Below, in pieces: positions 43,973 through 50,942 of a DNA stretch of 62,661 nucleotides. The notes beneath the pieces are model-generated. The model made no database searches and was not told the origin of the DNA. It saw nothing but the letters and a program-made list of their open reading frames with translations. Source of the stretch: Chryseobacterium contaminans (GTDB lineage: Bacteria > Bacteroidota > Bacteroidia > Flavobacteriales > Weeksellaceae); contig NZ_MAYF01000046.1 of NCBI RefSeq assembly GCF_001684955.1, positions 1-62,661 on the forward strand. The letters are read 5' to 3'. Numbering within the stretch: position 1 is the first letter of the stretch; each line of letters opens with the position of its first letter. The position numbers and the translations under genes are program-made.

Positions 43973-44398
43973 ATGAAAAAGTATACTTTAATATTAATTC
44001 CTTTGCTTTTTATAGGGTGTAATTTTAATAAAACCTATCGTAACAGAGAAGAAGACAAGCAAGAAGCTGAAAAAATAACCGAAAAATTCTATTCTTTGAT
44101 AAAAAATAATAATAGAAAAGAGGCACTTAAATTATTTGGAGAGAAGTTTAAACTAACCCGTAAGGATCAGTTAAATAAGATGTTGAATGAAATAAACTCA
44201 AGTTGTGGTAGTAAAATCTCAGATACGAAGTTAACAACATGGGAAACATTTGTTTCTATCGGAACAAATCCAAAATCAGAATATGTATTATTATATAAAA
44301 TAAATAGAAATATAAAAAATACACAAGAAAAAATTACTTTAGAAAAAAATAACGATAGTATTAAAATTGTAGGATACGATGTCAGTTTAGCAGAATAA
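43973..44398 (+). CDS. Small lipoprotein of unknown function
   Basis: A 141-residue lipoprotein (MKKYTLILIPLLFIGC, lipobox FIGC). The mature part is charged and helical near the start (DKQEAEKITEKFYSLIKNN), with a DUF4019- or NTF2-like feel, but no firm family. It is the only rightward gene at this end of the Rhs island and shares a terminator hairpin with the convergent immunity candidate. AT-rich codons match the neighbouring cassette genes. Confidence 0.65.
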   Translation: MKKYTLILIPLLFIGCNFNKTYRNREEDKQEAEKITEKFYSLIKNNNRKEALKLFGEKFKLTRKDQLNKMLNEINSSCGSKISDTKLTTWETFVSIGTNPKSEYVLLYKINRNIKNTQEKITLEKNNDSIKIVGYDVSLAE

Positions 44399-44400
44399 AG

Positions 44401-44428
44401 AAATCCGTCTCGGTTGTGAGACGGATTT
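44401..44428. terminator. Bidirectional terminator
   Basis: AAATCCGTCTC and GAGACGGATTT, 11-bp perfect stem, loop GGTTGT, between the convergent lipoprotein and immunity-4 genes. Confidence 0.85.
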
Positions 44429-44509
44429 TTCTTATTTAATTTAATATTTGTTTTTTTTTCTGTTGAATTAAGTTATTGTACTTGTACTGATAAACTTAGG
44501 CATTATAGT

Positions 44510-45013
44510 TTACCAACCGTCATTATATTCCTCTTTCATCTTAGTACATTTTTTTAAAACTATTCTTTTCTGTGGATTATTATATGGAGCAGGTGGTAAA
44601 ATTTTAAACTTTTCGTTCCTAGTCTTATTTTCAATATTTATCATACAATTATTCTCAATATTTTTAAAAAAGAAATAAAGTGTATAATTATTATAGACAG
44701 AAAACCCTTTCAAGTTCTCTACCTCCTTAGGCGTATCACTAGCCAAAAGAATATCCATATGATTCTCATTTTGATCTTTTAAATAAATAAGAATTGATTT
44801 TTTAGATTTTTTATCATGTCCATTCTTTTCTAGCTTTTTTATAAAATCATTCAGTTCTCTTTCTAAAGGTTCTTTAATTGTAATAAGATTTAGTTTTACT
44901 CCAGAGTCTGTTTGAGATATTTCATTCTTATTTTTTAGTATTTCTTTTTTTTGCAACGATGAATCACAAGCCAGATAAATAAATGAAAGAAAAATTAAAA
45001 TATAGGATTTCAT
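44510..45013 (-). CDS. Candidate exported immunity protein of orphan Rhs cassette 4 (lipoprotein)
   Basis: A 167-residue lipoprotein (signal ending FIYLAC). Its ATG overlaps the toxin stop by 4 bases, so the two are translationally coupled in the usual toxin-immunity order. The middle ([20 protein letters not shown]) shows faint similarity in layout to the immunity candidate at 47219-47764, whose toxin is of the same JAB type. Immunity role is inferred from position. Confidence 0.65.
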   Translation of the reverse strand: MKSYILIFLSFIYLACDSSLQKKEILKNKNEISQTDSGVKLNLITIKEPLERELNDFIKKLEKNGHDKKSKKSILIYLKDQNENHMDILLASDTPKEVENLKGFSVYNNYTLYFFFKNIENNCMINIENKTRNEKFKILPPAPYNNPQKRIVLKKCTKMKEEYNDGW

Positions 45014-45792
45014 AGTTTTTTGATTTTTTTCATTACTTGATCATTATATTGAACAGTTGATTTTACCTTTGTACCATAAATATTAAAATATTGAGGTAAT
45101 CCCGCACCATTACTTTCTTTTAAATATTTATAGTATTGTCTATCTCCAGTATAATCATTTGGAGTACCATCTGAGTTGTAACCTGATGGTTTAAATTCTT
45201 TTAAATCTGTTGCATTGGGATGAGAATGCCAGCTATCCAATATTTTTAAATCTTTTCCTTTTCCATAGAATGAATAGTTAAACCAAGCTTGAGCAGTATC
45301 TACATTGGATTCATGATTCGTGGATATTATAGAAGCTTTCCCTTCCTTAAATTGATATTCATTTAAACCAAACTCAACATTGGTGTTTCTAGCCATAAAT
45401 TTAAATATAGTTTGAGCGTCTTTTTTATTTGATTCAATAAAGAATGTTGCTGTCCCGCCATACATCTTATTTTCTCCTTCAACCTTTTTATCAATAAGAT
45501 CCTTATTAACAACTAAAGCTTCTGATGAATCGGAATTATAAATCGTATGAGTTCCATTTATTTCATCACTATTTGTTTTTCTAATTAAGTTAAGAGAACC
45601 ATCTTTATTTAATCTAAAATCATCTTTAGGCGCCATACCATCCGGATCAATAAATCTTAACGGATTATTAAATGTATAATTATAGGGACTATGTCTTGTC
45701 ATTTTTTCTGCTAATGGATCAACAACTCCCCATCTTCCAATATCCGGCATATACATTCTCGCTCCATAATCATACATCCCGGTCTCTTGCAA
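45010..45792 (-). CDS. Orphan Rhs C-terminal cassette 4: Rhs core end plus JAB/MPN-like toxin domain
   Basis: A 260-residue frame starting in the Rhs core ([18 protein letters not shown], then [10 protein letters not shown], the end of the Rhs shell). The variable part ends in a JAB/MPN-type zinc motif, [14 protein letters not shown]. Its middle ([15 protein letters not shown], then ISTN) is homologous to cassette 3. In-frame core sequence continues upstream ([11 protein letters not shown]) to a TGA, with no promoter or signal, so it is a silent tip that needs recombination to be exported. Confidence 0.8.
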   Translation of the reverse strand: MQETGMYDYGARMYMPDIGRWGVVDPLAEKMTRHSPYNYTFNNPLRFIDPDGMAPKDDFRLNKDGSLNLIRKTNSDEINGTHTIYNSDSSEALVVNKDLIDKKVEGENKMYGGTATFFIESNKKDAQTIFKFMARNTNVEFGLNEYQFKEGKASIISTNHESNVDTAQAWFNYSFYGKGKDLKILDSWHSHPNATDLKEFKPSGYNSDGTPNDYTGDRQYYKYLKESNGAGLPQYFNIYGTKVKSTVQYNDQVMKKIKKL

Positions 45793-46120
45793 TTCTTTCC
45801 CGTTGTACTTATAGTTGTATAGCTCCGCTCAACTTTCCAGGATTTGCCTACTTCAGTTTTCCTCGCGCGAGGCTTTACACTGTGATCGTCTGCTCTTGCT
45901 CGCTTACGTAAATATAATTTTTCTTTTTCAATTGAAAAAAATAAGAATGACATTTTCAGGATAGACCTATACCTTTAACTTGGTTTTCAACTAAAATAAA
46001 AAGTAACAGTATTGACAAAAGAACAGAAGAGCATTAAAATAGTGCTGTGGTTTAAGAAAATATAAGTAATTCAGGTAAAAATAATTTTGCTGGTTAGTGG
46101 ATTTATTTTTTATTTGTCAC
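45793..46120. other. Intergenic segment between orphan cassettes
   Basis: Holds the last vestige of Rhs core ahead of cassette 4 and a GC-richer patch (45850-45910). No gene seen. Confidence 0.5.
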
Positions 46121-46222
46121 ATGGAAAATATAATTACCATTTTAGTACTGCTTTTCCTTGTGATTTTAGCGATGACAGCCTTTGTTATTGTTGCTAAAAA
46201 TACAGGAAAAGTAAAAAAGTGA
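46121..46222 (+). CDS. Candidate 33-residue single-pass membrane micro-protein
   Basis: ATG to TGA, beginning MENIITILVLLFLVILAMTA: one hydrophobic helix of about 22 residues followed by a short basic tail (AKNTGKVKK). Its stop lies within a strong terminator hairpin. It is the only rightward frame in this stretch. The clean helix plus basic tail fits type I toxin or small regulatory membrane peptides, but no homology is claimed. Confidence 0.45.
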   Translation: MENIITILVLLFLVILAMTAFVIVAKNTGKVKK

Positions 46223-46245
46223 TTACAAACCCGGTTGTAACCACT
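46218..46245 (+). terminator. Terminator overlapping the micro-protein stop
   Basis: AGTGATTACAA and TTGTAACCACT (one mismatch), loop ACCCGG, followed by TTTC TTTC. Confidence 0.65.
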
Positions 46246-46914
46246 TTCTTTCAATTTTATTTACAATAGTCCACCCCGCCAGGTGGGCTATTATTTTACA
46301 AATATATACTTTTTTGGATATGTTTTGTGGTTCCGGTGGTATTGTTGTCGCTGTTGTTGTAGATGTGGACTTGTCGGTAAAATAACGATGGCAAAAGCCT
46401 TGGCTTTATCCACAAATCCACATCCTTTAACATACTTCCAGTTCAACGGCGATTCAGAGCGGGGGCGCATTTTTCTTTATTTCGGGTGGTTGCAGCTTGG
46501 GCAAAAAGGTATTTTTCGATGCTGGTTTTGGGTTGGGAAGATTCGGGGGTGTTGGAAGCGGAGTTGCTCTGCACGAAGCATAGGAAAGCATTTTACATAA
46601 TCTCAAATTATAGGTGCCGATGGTTTTGCCAGGAACGAAGCTTGCGGAGCGGAAGGCAACGTTTAGGTGCTGCTGCGCGTATAATTTTATTATGTAATTT
46701 GCTGTGGCATTAAAGCTTAGGGAAGTTTAGGCAAGCGTTGGAGAAAAATGTCTTTTTCTGGTGGCGGGCGGGATATTTAATTCAAAATGCAAGTGGTGGT
46801 ATTTTATTTCTTATATTTGAGTTATGGATTTTTGGACAACAATTGGTATCGTTTCTTCAGTTTTAGGGATTTTTTCTTTCCTAAAAAATGATACCGTTTC
46901 CTTAGTTTCATTTC
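46223..46914. other. GC-richer structured noncoding region
   Basis: About 550 bases clearly richer in G than the surrounding cassettes. Structures: AATAG-CCACC/GGTGG-CTATT (46265-46292), and a 13-bp stem with one mismatch (GATGTGGACTTGT at 46362-46374 with ACAAATCCACATC at 46412-46424) enclosing AAAGCC-TT-GGCTTT. The frames here read as nonsense. It may be a dispersed element, an RNA or a recombination region. Confidence 0.6.
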
Positions 46915-46961
46915 TTAAAAAAGTATTATTTGTCTTTTTCTTAGGACAAAATTCTCTTTAA
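46824..46961 (+). CDS. Possible 45-residue hydrophobic micro-ORF
   Basis: Begins MDFWTTIGIVSSVLGIFSFL and ends with a second hydrophobic stretch (KVLFVFFLGQ). TATATTTG lies 4 bases before the ATG, which would imply a leaderless or very short-leader message. It overlaps, antisense, the 3' end of the truncated XRE gene. Weak candidate. Confidence 0.3.
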   Translation: MDFWTTIGIVSSVLGIFSFLKNDTVSLVSFLKKVLFVFFLGQNSL

Positions 46962-47115
46962 AAAAAAATCTAATTTGTTCCCATTCATCATCATAAATCC
47001 TTACATCACCGCTTTCTTTACGGCTGTAATTGGATACATCCGTGGAGATAATCTTGGACATATATTCCTGGGTATAGCCCCGCTGTTTTCGCAAACTCTT
47101 TAGCTTTTCCATCAT
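46915..47115 (-). CDS. Short XRE-family regulator, probably C-terminally altered
   Basis: A 66-residue helix-turn-helix protein: KLKSLRKQRGYTQEYMSKII, then STDVSNYSRKESGDVRIYDD, a recognisable XRE/Cro domain. After WEQI the expected continuation of the fold is replaced by FFFKENFVLRKRQ and an early stop, so the 3' end looks frameshifted or truncated. It sits at the edge of the orphan-cassette array, a second decayed XRE gene in the island. Confidence 0.6.
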   Translation of the reverse strand: MMEKLKSLRKQRGYTQEYMSKIISTDVSNYSRKESGDVRIYDDEWEQIRFFFKENFVLRKRQIILF

Positions 47116-47180
47116 GATTTTTTATTCATTACTACAAATATAAAAAATTCAAACCTTTTATTCTGTCTTCAAATATAAAA

Positions 47181-47199
47181 CCCTCGCAAAATACGAGGG
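47181..47199 (-). terminator. Terminator of cassette 3
   Basis: CCCTCG pairs with CGAGGG and the minus strand continues with TTTTATATTT, 20 bases past the immunity-3 stop. Confidence 0.75.
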
Positions 47200-47218
47200 C
47201 CTTGTTTATAACTATACA

Positions 47219-47764
47219 TTAATGTGTAAGTTGTATGCAATCAGGAGAAGGATTAGAAAATGTAATATCTTCGTATGAATTCGAGAATTTTAATTTTTTA
47301 TTCATTAAAATTGATTTCATGCATCCTGAAATTGGAATAGGTGATAAAAAAGTTATTTCATCTCTTTTATTTAAAACAATATGCCAATTTTCAAAATCGT
47401 CATTAATCGTTGTTTTCTTTTGATTAAAATTTTCATATGTTACTTTTTTAAACATTTTCTCTATGCTTTTACATTCATTATCAGGTAATATAAGTTTATA
47501 TCCTTCGAATATATAAACATCCTTATATTGAATACCTTCCATAAATTCAGGTTTAAAAAAAGCAATATCAATTGAATATTCACTTTTCTCTTTTATTTGG
47601 TCGTGAAAGGTTACTGCTAATATTTCATTCTTATTATCAATTTTTCTTTTTTTAGAAATATATTCTATATATCCTTTGATAATATTATGCAAATCTTGCT
47701 TCTTAATAGCACTTTTATTAAATGTAAAAAAGAAAATAAGAATGATTAAAAGTATTTTTTTCAT
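47219..47764 (-). CDS. Candidate exported immunity protein of orphan Rhs cassette 3
   Basis: A 181-residue protein with a strongly hydrophobic N-terminus (MKKILLIILIFFFTFNKSA), so exported or membrane-bound. It follows the toxin stop by 14 bases and has its own terminator. The mature part has a pair of Cys (ECKSIEKM, SGCMKSIL, with a later SPDC). Immunity is inferred from order and from the resemblance of layout to 44510-45013. No known family recognised. Confidence 0.6.
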   Translation of the reverse strand: MKKILLIILIFFFTFNKSAIKKQDLHNIIKGYIEYISKKRKIDNKNEILAVTFHDQIKEKSEYSIDIAFFKPEFMEGIQYKDVYIFEGYKLILPDNECKSIEKMFKKVTYENFNQKKTTINDDFENWHIVLNKRDEITFLSPIPISGCMKSILMNKKLKFSNSYEDITFSNPSPDCIQLTH

Positions 47765-47778
47765 AGATTTAAGTTAAA

Positions 47779-48627
47779 TTATTTTTTCTTTCCTGTATAT
47801 ACCGCCTGGTTGTAATCATATTTCACATAGCCCCCATTTGCTCCATTATTTCTTAACCATGTATTATACACATACTTAGATATTGCATTATTACTTTTTG
47901 AACGCCTTTTATCTCCTGCATCTTTATATGCTGTACCAAATGTTGGATTTCCCTTGTTCCAATTTCCTTCACTAAATCCAGATGGATTATATTCAAATCC
48001 AGGATGTGAATGAACAGCTTCAGAATATACACCATCTTTAGTTATATGCGTTGTACCAGAACCCATACTCAGATTATTATTTGCTAATACATCAGCAGCA
48101 CTTGCATGTTTAGTAGGATCATAGTTTGTACTTATTACATTTGTAGAAAATCCATCAGAAAAATCAAATCTATCCTGTCCAAATTCTACAGAAGTATTAT
48201 CAGCTATAAATTCAAAAACTTGTGTCGCTGTGTCATAATCATTGACTTGAAAATAACCAAAATTAGATCCTGTTCCTGCAATTTCGATTTTTTGATTTTT
48301 TAGCTCTCCTATCTGAGAGTCTCCTGTAGGATTTGATTCTGTCACATTGGTACGGGCTACTTGTATAGACTTAGATTCATCTTCATTGGTAACAGTATCA
48401 TAGGTATTATTGTCTTTTGTCCTTTCTATATTACCATTATTAAAAATCTTGATTTTATCTTCTGCTTGCATCCCATCTGGATCAATAAATCTGATTGGGT
48501 TATTGTAGGCATAGGTATAAGGACTCCAACGACGAGAAGTTTCCGCTAAAGGATCAACTACACCCCATCTACCAATATCTGCCATGTATAGCCTTGCCCC
48601 ATAATCATACATACCAGTCTCCTGCAA
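47779..48627 (-). CDS. Orphan Rhs C-terminal cassette 3: Rhs core end plus JAB/MPN-like toxin domain
   Basis: A 282-residue frame opening in the Rhs core ([28 protein letters not shown]). The toxin part holds [15 protein letters not shown], a JAB/MPN-type HxHP motif, and a segment ([20 protein letters not shown]) homologous to cassette 4. In-frame core codons ([14 protein letters not shown]) begin directly after the T-tract of the preceding cassette's terminator, which marks a sharp module boundary. No signal or start of its own. Confidence 0.8.
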   Translation of the reverse strand: MQETGMYDYGARLYMADIGRWGVVDPLAETSRRWSPYTYAYNNPIRFIDPDGMQAEDKIKIFNNGNIERTKDNNTYDTVTNEDESKSIQVARTNVTESNPTGDSQIGELKNQKIEIAGTGSNFGYFQVNDYDTATQVFEFIADNTSVEFGQDRFDFSDGFSTNVISTNYDPTKHASAADVLANNNLSMGSGTTHITKDGVYSEAVHSHPGFEYNPSGFSEGNWNKGNPTFGTAYKDAGDKRRSKSNNAISKYVYNTWLRNNGANGGYVKYDYNQAVYTGKKK

Positions 48628-48655
48628 TTCCTTACCGTTGTACTTGTATTGATAA

Positions 48656-48681
48656 AAACCCTCAAACTTTTATGAGGGTTT
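48656..48681 (-). terminator. Terminator of cassette 2 at the cassette 3 boundary
   Basis: AAACCCTCA and TGAGGGTTT; on the minus strand followed by TTTTTATC, whose last bases start the Rhs core codons of cassette 3. Confidence 0.8.
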
Positions 48682-48688
48682 ATAATTT

Positions 48689-49219
48689 TTATTCTAAGTT
48701 ATCTAAAATCAAAAACTTTCCAGTATTATCATCATATAATATATAATTTTGTTCTTTATAAAAAATATATAGAATTGAATATAATTCTTCTTTTGTATAT
48801 TTTGAAGCTGAAACAATATATATATTTTTATAATTACTTTCTAATTGTAACTTTTTTACCTTATCATTAAAAGATAGATCTTCTAATTCTTGTAAGCTAT
48901 TATCTTTTTTATAGTTTTTAGTAAAATACAATAATTCCTTTTCTTTGTTTGAGAGATTATTCAAGTTCTTAAGTAAACTATTTAAATCATTGTATCTAAA
49001 TGATTTTTTTTGGTCATTATAAAAACTTTTTAAAATATTATATTTGACCATTGAAATGCTATCATCTTTTAAACTAAACAAAATAGCTGACTGTAATTCT
49101 TGTTCCTTTTCTATTTTTTCAAAATAAACATTTTTTTCCTTATTATTTTTGCACGAAATAAAAAGACTTATTGAGAAAATTATTAATGAGAGAAAATTAA
49201 AATTTCTATTTTTTTTCAT
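48689..49219 (-). CDS. Candidate immunity lipoprotein of orphan Rhs cassette 2
   Basis: A 176-residue lipoprotein (IFSISLFISC lipobox). The start overlaps the toxin gene by 14 bases, a coupled toxin-immunity arrangement. The mature part is Lys/Glu-rich and helical (NDLNSLLKNLNNLSNKEKEL) with a C-terminal IYIVSASKYTKEEL. No family recognised. Export of the immunity protein suggests the cognate metallopeptidase acts in the periplasm or envelope. Confidence 0.65.
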   Translation of the reverse strand: MKKNRNFNFLSLIIFSISLFISCKNNKEKNVYFEKIEKEQELQSAILFSLKDDSISMVKYNILKSFYNDQKKSFRYNDLNSLLKNLNNLSNKEKELLYFTKNYKKDNSLQELEDLSFNDKVKKLQLESNYKNIYIVSASKYTKEELYSILYIFYKEQNYILYDDNTGKFLILDNLE

Positions 49220-50036
49220 CTAAAGGTTTTGTATTATTAAAATCAACTTTAACATTATCGTAGTATAAACGGGGTTCAGTTCCTTCAATTTTACGGTATT
49301 TATTTTCCATAATTACGCTTCTTGTTTCTGCTGGAGAAACAGCACCATCAACTTTACTTTCCCCCTTCATGTATCCTTGGTCAAAATCATATGAATGTTT
49401 TAATTCGTGCACAATTGTTGCTCCGTCTGAATTAGTTGTTTTCTCGCTTGCTAGATAACTTGCATCTGCTTTTTTGTTTCCTTGGTCCAAATCTAAAAAA
49501 ACACCTGTACTAACTCCTTTTCCTAATTGATAAGCTTTATAAGCATCATCACTTGAGATTAACGTTTGGCTGCTTCCAACTTGTGACTCTTGGATAACGT
49601 GTTTCTGATCGCTCTTTTCCAAAGTTGAGATCATCCTTTTTAGATAAACATCATTTGATGAATTTATTTTATCAAAAGTGGATTGAATCTTATCTAAAGT
49701 CTTATTACCCCCAGTATAAACTTTATTTGTTGAAGTGTTATAAAATTTACCATTTCGGTATTTATAATCAACATTACTATTACCTGAGTTTTTCATCCTA
49801 AAAATTATGTCCATAGGAGCTCTTCCGTCTGGGTCAATATTGCGAATAGGATTATCAAAAGTATAATTGTAAGGACTATGTCTTCTCATCTTTTCCGCCA
49901 GCGGATCTACAACTCCCCATCTTCCTAAATCCGGCATATAAAATCTTGCGCCATAATCATACATTCCGGTCTCTTGCAACTCCTTGCCATTGTACTTATA
50001 GCTATATAACCCTCCAAAATTAGAGAGGCTAAGCAT
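49206..50036 (-). CDS. Orphan Rhs C-terminal cassette 2: Rhs core plus M91-like HExxH metallopeptidase toxin
   Basis: A 276-residue frame from [19 protein letters not shown], so it keeps the whole last part of the Rhs core, ending NPIRNIDPDG. The toxin part has a zinc peptidase motif, IVHELKHSYDFDQG (HExxH), with a later Glu region AETRSVIMENKYR, as in the M91/NleD-like toxin peptidases. The core remains in frame up to a TGA at 50194-50196. Bases 49944-50185 are almost identical to the full-length Rhs gene. Confidence 0.83.
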   Translation of the reverse strand: MLSLSNFGGLYSYKYNGKELQETGMYDYGARFYMPDLGRWGVVDPLAEKMRRHSPYNYTFDNPIRNIDPDGRAPMDIIFRMKNSGNSNVDYKYRNGKFYNTSTNKVYTGGNKTLDKIQSTFDKINSSNDVYLKRMISTLEKSDQKHVIQESQVGSSQTLISSDDAYKAYQLGKGVSTGVFLDLDQGNKKADASYLASEKTTNSDGATIVHELKHSYDFDQGYMKGESKVDGAVSPAETRSVIMENKYRKIEGTEPRLYYDNVKVDFNNTKPLDEKK

Positions 50037-50185
50037 TCCTGAAATATGGCTTAATCCAAATGGGTAATAGTTATTGGTATCTGTAACTTTAAGAGCACCT
50101 GTGCTGTCTTTTGCAAAACTTACCCTAGCATTGCCTAAATGATCTTTATACTGGTAAATATAACGGTTTTCTGTGAAACTGTAAA
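49944..50185. repeat. 242-bp direct repeat, copy in orphan cassette 2
   Basis: Matches 51777-52018 with a single mismatch in 242 bases, same orientation and same reading frame, offset exactly 1833 bases (a multiple of three). Confidence 0.95.
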
Positions 50186-50193
50186 GCCTTCAA

Positions 50194-50600
50194 TCAAGCT
50201 TCCAGGTTGGAGTTTTTTCAAGATCAGAAGACTGTCCTTCGTGGACTAGCCTATCTTTACTTATCTGCTACGAAGTTACAAACTTCGCAGGGCGGGGATA
50301 AATAGAGTTATCTATGATTAAAAAGTTTTACGGTTGTATTTTTGAAACCATCGATGCTTTCATTAAAACTGCTAAACTTAAAAATATTACGGCTTTGTAA
50401 AACAAAGAGGCCGTCTCACAGCTTGTGAAAACGACCTCTTTTTGTGAAATTTTCATGTATTCCTGTACGAGAAAGCTTTTCGTTTAAACGATTCTCAACC
50501 ACATCATCTAGTTGTGATACACTTTCTTTATCTGCTCAAAGTCGGGAGACTTTGCGCAGCGGGAATTTTCTTTTCATTTAGAATGATACAAACATGTTGA
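50194..50600. other. Spacer with Rhs remnant, terminator and two related hairpins
   Basis: Next to cassette 2 about 20 further degenerate Rhs codons can be read (TPTWKLD then a stop; the full gene reads [10 protein letters not shown] at this place, so a short deletion broke the frame). Two copies of a 45-base motif (50254-50301 and 50523-50569) share TTATCTGCT and a GCAG-GCGGG end around different 7-bp hairpins. A terminator is at 50404-50443. No gene believed. Confidence 0.65.
50404..50443 (-). terminator. Terminator after the Rhs operon immunity gene
   Basis: CAAAGAGG pairs with CCTCTTTTTG, with inner pairs CGT/ACG and TCACA/TGTGA. It would end the main Rhs operon. Confidence 0.65.
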
Positions 50601-50939
50601 TTATATATTGCTAACTATATCATGGTAGACTTCAATGCCAGGAAAGATTTCATGAATTTCGCCTATATCTGAACAGGCAGACTCAAGGTAATCATCATCA
50701 ATCATCCTAAATATAACGCTGCTTATTGTCTCTTTTTTCAAATCTCTCACAATAATCATATCTGTTGACCAGAAATATAATTCCTTGCCCTTTTCAATTA
50801 GATTATTGATATTCAAAATTGTGAAAAAAGTTGTAAAAAACACACGTCCAGTAGGAAGAATAATATTTAAGTCAATATTATCATTATAATAATCATTAAC
50901 ATTATACCCACTTGGAAATACTACTTTAAAATCTTTCAT
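50601..50939 (-). CDS. Candidate cytosolic immunity protein of the full-length Rhs toxin
   Basis: A 112-residue protein without signal peptide, starting 3 bases after the Rhs stop. It is acidic and beta-rich (FKVVFPSGYNVNDYYNDNID, ELYFWSTDMIIVRDL). No family recognised. A cytosolic inhibitor fits the predicted RNase-type toxin directly upstream. It is the last gene of the four-gene operon. Confidence 0.65.
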   Translation of the reverse strand: MKDFKVVFPSGYNVNDYYNDNIDLNIILPTGRVFFTTFFTILNINNLIEKGKELYFWSTDMIIVRDLKKETISSVIFRMIDDDYLESACSDIGEIHEIFPGIEVYHDIVSNI

Positions 50940-50942
50940 AAA

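Noticed and set aside
46283..46713. Two overlapping rightward ORFs (105 and 75 codons)
   Set aside because: Trp/Cys/Arg-rich composition unlike real proteins of this genome; region is better explained as structured noncoding DNA.
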